DNA of 42,416 nt from a virus. The notes below the pieces were generated by a model. It worked only from the letters and a program-made list of their open reading frames with translations, had not been told where the DNA came from and did no database searches. A program made the position numbers and the translations under genes. The stretch covers positions 1 through 42,416 of IMG/VR virus record IMGVR_UViG_3300025778_000029. One strand, 5' to 3'. Positions 23,699 to 30,139 of this stretch are shown in pieces; position 1 is the first letter of the stretch, and each line of letters opens with the position of its first letter.

Positions 23699-25405
23699 TT
23701 ACGAGGGTAATTCAATATGCCAAATATAACGACCCATATCTTTTGTATAATAATTGTTATCATTATCTTTTGGGGTCGCAGAATTGGTAAGACGAAGGGT
23801 ATTCTGTCTATTGATATAAACATCCGCAGATGAATCGCCCCATCTTACTCCGGTTTGAGTGGAGATTGGCAAGCCCTTTTCTCGGATATAATCATCAGCC
23901 ATTTTATAAAAAGTGGTTCTCTTGATACGACTTGAAGGGTCTTCACTTCTATAAAAATCATAAAGAGTTTTACGACGAATATATGTAAACAAATACGGAT
24001 TAGGGACACCGGCCTTATCGTTCAAAAGGCTCGTTCTTTGCTTTTCAGGATAACTCAAATCCTTGGGGATAGCAGCTTTTGGATGGATTCTATCATTAAA
24101 GATATAATCAAAAACTCTTTCAGCCATTGGTTTTTGATTATCTGCAATATATTTGTAATGATGGCCATGAAGAGGAGAAATATCTGGCTCTTCACCGAAG
24201 GTTTCAATCGCCCAATTAATCCACTTACCGCATTCAATCGGGTCTCCAAGAATATGTTGACCGGTTTGTTTTACCCAAAGATTGATGGCTTTTTCATCTT
24301 TTTCATTAAGGTAAGGCTCAATATAATGAGATAATTTCTTTTTTGGACAATGGATGGAATATCTGCGGTCTACACCTCCGCCTGATAAAGCCACGGGGCC
24401 TGAACCCTTGTTATTACCGGAAATCCAATAATTAGCGGTATTATCCACGAACATTGCATCCACGCCTTTGAACTCCACCTTGAATTTTGGAGAACCAAGA
24501 AGCCGCTTCAGCGTATTTGCATGAGCCGGTTCTTGAGAAACCTCATTCAAGAATACAAAAAGTTTGCCAGCCAAGTGGGCATTGAATTTTTCAAGAGATG
24601 CGATATCCACGGAAGGGACAACCAAATCACTTCCGAAAATCGTAGTCAAAACTTTTGATGCAAATAAGGTTTTACCAGTTGAACCTCCATCATCAAAAAC
24701 CTGACAAGGTGTAAGATAACTTTCTTCAGGACGAAGATAGGCTGAAATGATTGTAGAAATCAAATGGTCCTTATTCTCTTGCAAGCCGCCTGATAAGGAA
24801 TCAAGAATAGCATCAAAAATCCAATGATACTGACCTTCTTGTCTCGGTAAAAAGTTTCTTGATAATGCATTCAAAGACGTGGGAGGGACTTCAGCAAAAC
24901 TATAAGTCAATTCCTCAAAAACTCTGCCATCTTCTTCCAGCAATCTTACAAAAGTGGTCCAATAGGGATTATTACTTTTTGTTTCAAGATTTGTGTTATA
25001 GGCATTAAGATTAGCCTTCTTGACCATATAGCGGCAAGAAGGATTAAAAATGACCTTGTTATTGACTTCAGTCCATTCGGACGGTCTATGAAAACAATAG
25101 ACTCCTAATTTTGTGAGAAAATGAATATCATACTTTTTTATGAAAGCACGAACATCTTCATCAAGCCCTCTACGGGCTTCTTCAATTTGAGCATATGAAA
25201 AAGATGAAGCCTCTTCCTCATTCTGCTTTTCAATCTCTTTCTCATAATTCTTGATAAGAGATAATCTTTGCAAAGTTAAACGAAGCTTTGCCTTTTCATT
25301 ACCAGAAGCAGTAGCTTCTTCTAAAAGTTTTTCACAAGATGAAATACCTGACTTGAAACCTTCAAGTTTCTTTTGTCTTTCATCGCTTAGATTTAAAATT
25401 TCCAT
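23699..25405 (-). CDS. SF3-type replicative helicase (primase-helicase C-terminal type)
   Basis: The start at ATG 25405 is favoured by AAGGAAATTTGAAA; a TTG two codons earlier is the alternative. The 568-aa product has a helical N-terminus and, from about residue 230, an SF3 AAA+ core: Walker A CQVFDDGGSTGKTLFASKVL, Walker B LFVFLNEVSQ near 283, and motif C ANYWISGNNKG near 325 followed by an arginine-finger-like VDRRYS. SF3 helicases unwind phage and plasmid origins. The gene overlaps the end of the primase gene by 26 nt, so the two likely act as a pair. The N-terminus lacks primase motifs, which lie in the separate upstream protein. Confidence 0.85.
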   Translation of the reverse strand: MEILNLSDERQKKLEGFKSGISSCEKLLEEATASGNEKAKLRLTLQRLSLIKNYEKEIEKQNEEEASSFSYAQIEEARRGLDEDVRAFIKKYDIHFLTKLGVYCFHRPSEWTEVNNKVIFNPSCRYMVKKANLNAYNTNLETKSNNPYWTTFVRLLEEDGRVFEELTYSFAEVPPTSLNALSRNFLPRQEGQYHWIFDAILDSLSGGLQENKDHLISTIISAYLRPEESYLTPCQVFDDGGSTGKTLFASKVLTTIFGSDLVVPSVDIASLEKFNAHLAGKLFVFLNEVSQEPAHANTLKRLLGSPKFKVEFKGVDAMFVDNTANYWISGNNKGSGPVALSGGGVDRRYSIHCPKKKLSHYIEPYLNEKDEKAINLWVKQTGQHILGDPIECGKWINWAIETFGEEPDISPLHGHHYKYIADNQKPMAERVFDYIFNDRIHPKAAIPKDLSYPEKQRTSLLNDKAGVPNPYLFTYIRRKTLYDFYRSEDPSSRIKRTTFYKMADDYIREKGLPISTQTGVRWGDSSADVYINRQNTLRLTNSATPKDNDNNYYTKDMGRYIWHIELPS

Positions 25406-26444
25406 TTTCAAATTTCCTTAATAAAGTTAGATTTTTGTTCAAATTAGACGATTGATTAGAAGGCAAACTCATAACAGATTTGATTGCCCTATTCCGTTCG
25501 TCTATTCCATATTTCTCTCCTACATAACCACCATAAACTTCATCCAGTTCATTAAAAAGATGAACCATTTCACCAAAAGTGAAATTTGCATTATTCCGTA
25601 ACCAGATGCGTGATAAAGTTCCCATCAAACTTTGAGAATGAGAACCCTCCTTATACCGCATTTGTAAATCAGAAATAAATTTTGCCGGGACCAGATTTGT
25701 ATTCCTGATGGTAACATGAGAAGCAATATCAAAACTGCTACATTGTGTTACTAATTTTTCCCGTTCTTCAGGAGTCAAAACCCTTGAAGTATGAATTTTC
25801 TGATTTCGCAAAATGGGCTTGCCAGTTTTTAAATTATCTGCTACGAGAGGGATTCCCTCAAATCCTGCCATAATTTTAGAATCAAAAGGTATACAAAAAT
25901 TATGGTCACCAGCATCAGTTATAGACAAATCCAATTGCTGGCTGAACAAATCATTGAACCATCTCGTTGCATCATAAACTTCATCATAAGTCATATGCCG
26001 GTCAGGCTGAACAATGATACGATATTTCGGCTGTTCAGCCGTTGAACTGAAACTGCTATAAATGATATAATTTGCATTCAGATTCATTAAAATGAAAGCA
26101 GCATCTTCCATATCAACCATATCATGCTCAGAATTGGCATTATCACAATCCATTACGATAAGAGATAATGTATCATCAGCATGTTCCGCCAATCTCCAAT
26201 GACCCCATACAGGCTCACGACCGTCTTTAGGTCTATTGAAGCCCTTGCTAAAAGATGTGGGGACAAATGAATAAGTTTCAAATTTTGAAGATTGTTCTTT
26301 AGGGTAAGAGTGAGATACAAAATCCTGCAAGAATGAAACCCAATCGGAAAATTCCTTATATTCCGTGATTCGTCCTTGATGCAAAATAGGTAGCCCCTTT
26401 GAACCCATAAAAATATGAGTCAGATACGAAATTTTGATGTTCAT
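25380..26444 (-). CDS. AEP/RepB-like DNA primase
   Basis: The 354-aa product contains LSLIVMDCDNANSE (acidic metal-binding pair near residues 96-101), NANYIIYSSFSSTAEQPKYR (a strand with the 'SSSxx...RxxI' pattern of RepB-type primases), and ITDAGDHNFCIPFDSK near 180, all characteristic of archaeo-eukaryotic-type primases of phages and plasmids. The C-terminal region is helical. It is the first gene of the minus-strand operon, reading away from the putative origin at 26445-26869, and precedes the SF3 helicase. An internal ATG 12 codons in is a possible alternative start. Confidence 0.75.
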   Translation of the reverse strand: MNIKISYLTHIFMGSKGLPILHQGRITEYKEFSDWVSFLQDFVSHSYPKEQSSKFETYSFVPTSFSKGFNRPKDGREPVWGHWRLAEHADDTLSLIVMDCDNANSEHDMVDMEDAAFILMNLNANYIIYSSFSSTAEQPKYRIIVQPDRHMTYDEVYDATRWFNDLFSQQLDLSITDAGDHNFCIPFDSKIMAGFEGIPLVADNLKTGKPILRNQKIHTSRVLTPEEREKLVTQCSSFDIASHVTIRNTNLVPAKFISDLQMRYKEGSHSQSLMGTLSRIWLRNNANFTFGEMVHLFNELDEVYGGYVGEKYGIDERNRAIKSVMSLPSNQSSNLNKNLTLLRKFENGNFKSKR

Positions 26445-26465
26445 TTAAGCCTGATGAAAAAAGTC

Positions 26466-26494
26466 TATATAGCAACTTCGCATAAATAGAGGAA
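26466..26494 (-). promoter_or_regulatory. Candidate promoter of the primase-helicase operon
   Basis: On the minus strand a TGCTATATA extended -10 (TATATA at 26466-26471) follows a weak TTCCTC -35 (26489-26494) at a 17-nt spacing, giving a start about 15 nt before the ATG at 26444. A TTGACA at 26497-26502 is also present but badly spaced. Repeated AACTTC/GAAGTT half-sites cover the spacer and the -35. Confidence 0.45.
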
Positions 26495-26505
26495 GTTGTC
26501 AACTT
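26473..26505. repeat. Interlocking inverted repeats overlapping the early promoter
   Basis: CAACTTC (26473-26479), GAAGTTG (26492-26498) and CAACTT (26500-26505) can pair in two alternative ways; the last two form a 13-bp palindrome AAGTTG-T-CAACTT at 26493-26505. The position suggests an operator for the replication operon. Confidence 0.45.
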
Positions 26506-26519
26506 ATTTATCTTCCGGG

Positions 26520-26790
26520 TGCATAGAGGCAAAAATCTCTATACCTCTTTCCATGCAGTTTCTATGCGGCTCAAACCCTTATTCTATATACCCTTTATAT
26601 CTTTTTGTATAGAAATATAGAAATATATAGAAGTCTTATATAAGAGAGGAATAAACAAGGGTTATAAAAAACATGTGAAAAAAATGATAATATATAAAAG
26701 GACTTATCGTGCAAAAGGCTCATTTTCTATGCAAAACTTATTCTTACATTTCAAGGACTTAACAAAAAGTGCATAGAAACATTCCTATGC
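26520..26790. other. Candidate replication origin with GCATAGA repeats
   Basis: In the only gap over 300 nt (26445-26869), GCATAGA occurs at 26521-26527 and 26771-26777 on the plus strand and at 26561-26567 and 26726-26732 on the minus strand, and a near copy at 26784-26790 forms a hairpin-like pair with 26771 (GCATAG...CTATGC). Between them lies a very AT-rich tract (about 26580-26720) with repeated ATATAGAAATATAGAA-like sequence. Iterons plus an unwinding tract beside a primase and helicase gene fit a replication origin; transcription control is the alternative. Confidence 0.5.
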
Positions 26791-26869
26791 AAGGGCCTTT
26801 TTAGCCCTTTTAAGCGGATGGGGTGACGAAAATATTGCCTTTTTTGCTAGTTTTTGGTAGGGTAAACAG

Positions 26870-27163
26870 ATGACAAAAGATGAAATTCAGGCACTTATTG
26901 ACTCCATAGATTTTGAACAAAAGGTTGAAGTGACGATTTCAACCAAACTGGGAAATGACCTTGGAAAACCCACCTTAAAAGGCGGTAACCGAAAGGTGAG
27001 CGTCACAGGTGTAAAAAATGTCTACCCATTACCAAACGGAAAATACTTTTCATCTTTATTAAAAGATGGTGTGAGACTTCATCTAGGCACTTTTAACACG
27101 ATTGATGAGGCACATCAAGCTTATCTTGCCGCTAAATATAATCAAAAGGAAATATCAAAATGA
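26870..27163 (+). CDS. Stand-alone AP2-like DNA-binding protein
   Basis: The 97-aa product has an N-terminal helix (DEIQALIDSIDFEQKVEV) and, from about residue 45, an AP2/ERF-like domain: VTGVKNVYPLPNGKYFSSLL, GVRLHLGTFNTIDEAHQAYL and AAKYN, the usual three strands and helix. No nuclease motif is present, unlike the HNH-AP2 enzyme at 17456. It could be a transcription or packaging regulator or a decayed homing endonuclease. It starts just right of the putative origin and overlaps the holin gene by 4 nt. Confidence 0.7.
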   Translation: MTKDEIQALIDSIDFEQKVEVTISTKLGNDLGKPTLKGGNRKVSVTGVKNVYPLPNGKYFSSLLKDGVRLHLGTFNTIDEAHQAYLAAKYNQKEISK

Positions 27164-27432
27164 ATAATTTATGGACTTGGGCTTTGGCCCGTTTACAAGA
27201 ACCTTCCACATGGCGCGGCCTAATTGGTATCGCGTCTGCTTGCGGTGTTGTTATTCAACCCCAATTTGCCGCTGCCATTCTTGCAGCCGGAATTGGATTG
27301 GCTGGTTTCATCAACGTTATTACCAAAGACCCTAAAAATGTTGGAGCCATTGCAGAAGCAGCGGTTCAAGACGTTGTAATTCCTGCTGTTGAAGCCGTAA
27401 ATACACCGGTATCCAATGCTGTCACCCATTAA
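27160..27432 (+). CDS. Holin
   Basis: The 90-aa product begins LWTWALARLQEPSTWRGLIG followed by hydrophobic segments IASACGVVIQPQFAAAIL and AAGIGLAGFINVITKD, the pattern of a common holin family with ARLxEPSTWRGL and two transmembrane helices. Holins form inner-membrane holes at lysis. AAGGAAATATCAAA precedes ATG 27160, which overlaps the upstream stop. The C-terminus is Ala/Val-rich. No endolysin gene is next to it. Confidence 0.8.
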   Translation: MNNLWTWALARLQEPSTWRGLIGIASACGVVIQPQFAAAILAAGIGLAGFINVITKDPKNVGAIAEAAVQDVVIPAVEAVNTPVSNAVTH

Positions 27433-27481
27433 ACAATTTTTTTACGAAATATTCGTAATCAACAATAAGGAAAACAAAATT

Positions 27482-27718
27482 ATGACCGGTTTAGAAACCC
27501 TCACACTCAATATTACTGCTTTGACCGAAGTCGTTGCAAACGCAGTATCCACTATCCAAACCTTGGAGGCAACTGTTGCTGACCTTCAAGCCAAGGTTAC
27601 AACCTTTACTCAAGCAAGCGTTGACGCTGATTCGGACGTAGCAAACGCCGCTGCGAATGTCGCAGTGTTGACTTCCACTCTTGCTTCGGCTCTGCCTACT
27701 CCTAATTCAGTAGGATAA
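27482..27718 (+). CDS. Small coiled-coil protein
   Basis: ATG 27482 with AAGGAAAACAAAATT upstream is preferred to an in-frame start inside the holin gene. The 78-aa product is a heptad-rich helix (LETLTLNITALTEVVANAVS, TIQTLEATVADLQAKVTTFT) with an Ala/Pro-rich tail. It lies directly after the holin and before a hairpin terminator. It may be a holin-associated or structural accessory protein; no motif decides. Confidence 0.65.
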   Translation: MTGLETLTLNITALTEVVANAVSTIQTLEATVADLQAKVTTFTQASVDADSDVANAAANVAVLTSTLASALPTPNSVG

Positions 27719-27773
27719 ATATTCTTAAGAAGTTTGTTGCCATGCAAACTCTCTTTTAAACCTTTTTAGAATT

Positions 27774-27816
27774 GTTCTACCCCGCAGGGATGCTCTCCCG
27801 TAAGTCGGGGTAGAAC
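27774..27816. terminator. Bidirectional hairpin terminator
   Basis: GTTCTACCCCG (27774-27784) pairs perfectly with CGGGGTAGAAC (27806-27816); the 21-nt loop has its own short GGGA/TCCC stem. It lies between the plus-strand holin unit and the convergent minus-strand gene ending at 27822. TTTA follows on the plus side. Confidence 0.7.
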
Positions 27817-27821
27817 TTTAT

Positions 27822-28211
27822 TCAAACTTCATACGTGTAGAAAGTTTTACCTTTCCAAAATTTAGCACATTCAAACATGTGCCTTCTCTCATATTTTGCC
27901 AAGTCATCTTCCGACAGAAGTTTCAAAGCCACATCGGAATTTTCGGAATCACGAAAGGATTCATATTGCGACAAATCCATCATTCTGTCAGGATTTTCGG
28001 AATAGAATGTAAGCCGCTCTTGTTCAAGAGCCTTTGCCGCCTCCATATACCTTTTCAAAGTGCTTGAAGACACGAAATACCCTTGTGTCTTCATATACTC
28101 TAAAAAGTGTTTAAAGGTAGGGCGAGATTCCCCAACAGTCCACAATCCTTCACGGTAGTGGTTGAGAACTTCCGGCCCGCGAATGAAAGCCGTTTTAAAT
28201 TCGTTGTGCAT
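27822..28211 (-). CDS. Unknown 129-aa helical protein
   Basis: The product (MHNEFKTAFIRGPEVLNHYR ... TFKHFLEYMKTQGYFVSSST ... LKRYMEAAKALEQERLTFYS) is helical, basic at the N-terminus and acidic at the C-terminus, with a possible HTH at about residues 33-58 (THFLEYMK/VSSSTLKRYMEA-like). A consensus promoter lies just upstream and a terminator downstream, so it is a single-gene early unit. A regulator is possible but not established. Confidence 0.65.
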   Translation of the reverse strand: MHNEFKTAFIRGPEVLNHYREGLWTVGESRPTFKHFLEYMKTQGYFVSSSTLKRYMEAAKALEQERLTFYSENPDRMMDLSQYESFRDSENSDVALKLLSEDDLAKYERRHMFECAKFWKGKTFYTYEV

Positions 28212-28252
28212 GGTTTTATGTGCCTAAACCAAAGATGTGCCAGTGCAAAAGG

Positions 28253-28281
28253 GATATAGTCTTTTTATTTTCTCTTGTCAA
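28253..28281 (-). promoter_or_regulatory. Sigma-70-type promoter
   Basis: TTGACA (28276-28281, minus strand), 17-nt spacer, TATATC (28253-28258), also readable as TTGAC-N17-CTATAT. It points at the gene starting at 28211. Confidence 0.8.
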
Positions 28282-28311
28282 CGGATTTTACGAAAAAAAG
28301 TTGGTCCAAAA

Positions 28312-28339
28312 AATTAATAATTAATTTTCATTATTAATT
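28312..28339. repeat. AT-only inverted repeat
   Basis: AATTAATAA and TTATTAATT form 9-bp perfect arms around a 10-nt centre, just upstream of the promoter at 28253-28281. It could be an UP-type element or a regulator site. Confidence 0.4.
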
Positions 28340-28349
28340 TCAAATTAAC

Positions 28350-28414
28350 GAAAAAATCCCCCGGCAAGTTGGTTACCGGGGGATTAAGTTAAACTACAAG
28401 GAGTCCTCTCGGAC
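28350..28414 (-). ncRNA. Candidate small RNA of about 65 nt
   Basis: A near-consensus promoter (28421-28449) predicts a start at about 28414, and a perfect terminator ends the RNA near 28350. The predicted RNA begins with a GUCC-GAGA-GGAC hairpin capped by a GNRA tetraloop, then a single-stranded linker with CUCCUUG, then the GC-rich terminator hairpin. There is no ORF. CUCCUUG is complementary to the CAAGGAG ribosome binding site at 30186-30192. The boundaries are read from sequence; expression and targets are inference. Confidence 0.5.
28355..28385 (-). terminator. Rho-independent terminator
   Basis: On the minus strand AATCCCCCGG (28385-28376) pairs perfectly with CCGGGGGATT (28364-28355) across an 11-nt loop and is followed by a T-run (28350-28356). 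It can end both the small RNA and the operon at 28446-28873. Confidence 0.9.
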
Positions 28415-28420
28415 AAGACC

Positions 28421-28449
28421 TATATAAGGTCGGAAGAAGGGTTTGTCAA
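28421..28449 (-). promoter_or_regulatory. Near-consensus promoter without a downstream gene
   Basis: TTGACA (28444-28449, minus), 17-nt spacer, TATATA (28421-28426). It overlaps the stop codon of the 54-aa gene and drives only the 65-nt unit before the terminator at 28355. Confidence 0.7.
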
Positions 28450-28610
28450 GAGGCGAAACAACCCGGTGTGAAAGGTTCATAATCTTTTTGATAACGAAAA
28501 ATCACATGGGTCTTATATCTGAAATACGGCTCGTGAAGCCTTATACCACGACGAGTCAATCGTGTCCAGAACCATGGACAGTTTCTTGGGCGTTCAGGTT
28601 TGTATGTCAT
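28446..28610 (-). CDS. 54-aa basic protein
   Basis: ATG 28610 overlaps the TGA of the upstream gene as ATGA, with AAAGGACAACCGAA as ribosome binding site. The product (MTYKPERPRNCPWFWTRLTR followed by RGIRLHEPYFRYK) is strongly basic and aromatic-rich, consistent with nucleic-acid or protein inhibition roles of small early phage proteins. The coupling is the main support. No family was recognised. Confidence 0.6.
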   Translation of the reverse strand: MTYKPERPRNCPWFWTRLTRRGIRLHEPYFRYKTHVIFRYQKDYEPFTPGCFAS

Positions 28611-28873
28611 TTCGGTTGTCCTTTTTCAATCCATTGGACAAAGATATTCTTGATGTCTCTTGTGCCAAGGTCTTGCTTACCAAACCATTTGGCTTTCTTT
28701 TCATAGAAGGCAGAGTTATTGAACTTCTGCCAAGTCTCTTGGTCTGTTTTCAGCATCTCGCAAGCGGACAAATCACCCCACTTTTGCATCTCGTCTTTAT
28801 ATTTTGGGTCACGAGTTTCGTGCCAATTTAAAAAGGCTTCAAAAAGTTTGTTGTCATATTCACTTCTGGCCAT
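28607..28873 (-). CDS. Unknown 88-aa early protein
   Basis: The start is set at ATG 28873 because the longer in-frame codons lie inside or upstream of a good promoter whose -10 is at 28902-28907, and AAAAAGGA sits just upstream of 28873. The product (MARSEYDNKLFEAFLNWHET ... WGDLSACEMLKTDQETWQKF ... GTRDIKNIFVQWIEKGQPK) is helical, charged and Trp-rich. It is the first gene of a two-gene unit ending at the 28355 terminator. No motif was recognised. Confidence 0.65.
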   Translation of the reverse strand: MARSEYDNKLFEAFLNWHETRDPKYKDEMQKWGDLSACEMLKTDQETWQKFNNSAFYEKKAKWFGKQDLGTRDIKNIFVQWIEKGQPK

Positions 28874-28901
28874 CGGTTCAATCCTTTTTCCGATTTGTCC
28901 C

Positions 28902-28930
28902 TTCATAGCTTGGCAAAAAACTTTCGTCAA
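28902..28930 (-). promoter_or_regulatory. Early promoter for the 88-aa gene
   Basis: TTGACG (28925-28930, minus), 17-nt spacer, TATGAA (28902-28907); the start of transcription is expected near 28895, about 22 nt before ATG 28873. Confidence 0.65.
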
Positions 28931-28965
28931 CAAAAAACTTTTTTAAATTTTTTTCGCAAAAGCCA

Positions 28966-28993
28966 TTGACATTATATGTGGGGGTGCTATTTT
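28966..28993 (+). promoter_or_regulatory. Early promoter for the gene at 29024
   Basis: TTGACA at 28966-28971 and TATTTT at 28988-28993 with a 16-nt spacer on the plus strand. It is divergent from the promoter at 28902-28930. Confidence 0.65.
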
Positions 28994-29023
28994 CCATTAT
29001 CGCAATGAGATGGAGAGACGCAA

Positions 29024-29569
29024 ATGACCGGACTTCTTATTCACCCCTTCGGCCACAATCCCAAAATCCGTTCGGGTGGGGTTTATGATGTAGAACTCGT
29101 TTCAGACTACATGTCAGCAGTTGCTGACCAAGCCACCGAATGGCAGAATGAACTGATGTATTCCAATCCGGACGGTTTCGGGGTGGACGATATCACGGCC
29201 CTCATCAAGAAGACTGCCACCAACAAGAACGCAGAAGTCTTTTTCTTCAATGTGAGTGACACCACTCAGCCGGTCACAGGCTTCCATGATTACAAGGATT
29301 CGGACCCCAAGTGTGAAATGAACGCCGCAGTTCTCGTGGTCATCGTCGCCAAGGACCGTTCGTGGAACATTCAAATGGTTGTGTATCTGGAAGCCGTGTT
29401 CGCTCGCGGTTATCGCGACGATGACTCCGAGTATTTCGCGGACAATGTGGATTTCATGTATGTCCAAGTTGGCTACGAATACCAACACGATGAAGCCTTT
29501 AAGGCAATGAAGCGGCACATGAGCGGAGCAACCCGCAAGGTGCTGAAGCCTATGCAAGTAGCAGCATAA
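29024..29569 (+). CDS. Unknown 181-aa early protein
   Basis: The product (IHPFGHNPKIRSGGVYDVEL ... AEVFFFNVSDTTQPVTGFHD ... AAVLVVIVAKDRSWNIQMVV) is acidic, alpha/beta, without membrane or catalytic motifs that I recognise. Codon use here is more GC-rich than in the late genes. GGAGAGACGCAAATG gives the start. Its own promoter lies upstream and a TTCG-tetraloop terminator directly downstream, so it forms an independent cassette. Confidence 0.7.
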   Translation: MTGLLIHPFGHNPKIRSGGVYDVELVSDYMSAVADQATEWQNELMYSNPDGFGVDDITALIKKTATNKNAEVFFFNVSDTTQPVTGFHDYKDSDPKCEMNAAVLVVIVAKDRSWNIQMVVYLEAVFARGYRDDDSEYFADNVDFMYVQVGYEYQHDEAFKAMKRHMSGATRKVLKPMQVAA

Positions 29570-29574
29570 AGAGT

Positions 29575-29590
29575 GGGGGCTTCGGCCCCC
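29575..29590 (+). terminator. TTCG-tetraloop terminator
   Basis: GGGGGC-TTCG-GCCCCC is a perfect 6-bp stem with a very stable tetraloop followed by TTAACTTTTATT, six bases after the gene ending at 29569. Confidence 0.85.
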
Positions 29591-29619
29591 TTAACTTTTA
29601 TTACAACGGAAAGACGCAA

Positions 29620-30021
29620 ATGACCACGAAAGCCAGCATTGATTCTCTGTTAGACACGCTTGTCCAAGATGTTCGTGAAGAGTTGTTTGGAGAAGACCAC
29701 GGATGGGTCGGCGGAAGTGACGATTACAATCCGTTTGATATGTTGGATTTTATTAAAAACAAATTCAAAAAGTTGGGAGCTTCGGTTAGTAATTATCAGG
29801 AAGCAAAGGGTTGGACTGGTAAAATTACCGTAAGTTTTAGAAATAAGTTCCGCCTCAAAATTATATTCGTTTTTGATTGCACTCGTTATACAAACGGTGG
29901 TTTAACACCGTTTTATAATCTACATGACGCGGGAATTGGCTTTTCATATTCTGAAAAAAATCTGGAAGAATTTGAACTCTGGTTGAATAGTGTTGTTATT
30001 CTTGACAAACTTGTAGCATAA
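29620..30021 (+). CDS. Unknown 133-aa early protein
   Basis: The product has a helical N-terminus (IDSLLDTLVQDVREELFGED) and a beta-rich second half (KITVSFRNKFRLKIIFVFDC). The leader GGAAAGACGCAAATGACC nearly repeats that of the gene at 29024, and a similar hairpin follows at 30026, although the proteins themselves are not alike. No family was recognised. Confidence 0.65.
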   Translation: MTTKASIDSLLDTLVQDVREELFGEDHGWVGGSDDYNPFDMLDFIKNKFKKLGASVSNYQEAKGWTGKITVSFRNKFRLKIIFVFDCTRYTNGGLTPFYNLHDAGIGFSYSEKNLEEFELWLNSVVILDKLVA

Positions 30022-30025
30022 AAGA

Positions 30026-30041
30026 GGCGGCTTCGGCCCCC
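30026..30041 (+). terminator. Second TTCG-tetraloop hairpin, imperfect
   Basis: GGCGGC-TTCG-GCCCCC has one mismatch in its stem and is followed by TTAATTTTTCTT. It looks like a diverged copy of the hairpin at 29575-29590. Confidence 0.7.
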
Positions 30042-30057
30042 TTAATTTTTCTTAACA

Positions 30058-30130
30058 AAATTAACCATTAAAATTCATTATGAATTTTTTGAACCTTTTC
30101 GTTAACCAAACAAAAATTCAAATTAACCAT
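30058..30130 (+). repeat. Three phased TTAACCA direct repeats
   Basis: TTAACCA occurs at 30061, 30102 and 30123 (spacings of 41 and 21 nt, close to whole helical turns); the first and third copies extend to AAATTAACCAT. A 19-bp palindrome (AAAATTCAT-T-ATGAATTTT) lies between them at 30070-30088. The array ends 10 nt before a promoter -35, so it is a candidate operator or activator site. Confidence 0.5.
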
Positions 30131-30139
30131 CATTTTTCA

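Noticed and set aside
26791-26809. Intrinsic terminator AAGGGC...GCCCTT
   Set aside because: The stem is only 6 bp and lies within the origin-like region; it may be real but the evidence is too weak to list.
29114-29557. 147-aa minus-strand frame opposite the gene at 29024
   Set aside because: It lies wholly within a gene with promoter, ribosome binding site and terminator on the plus strand; its Cys/His/Leu-rich product looks like an antisense shadow.
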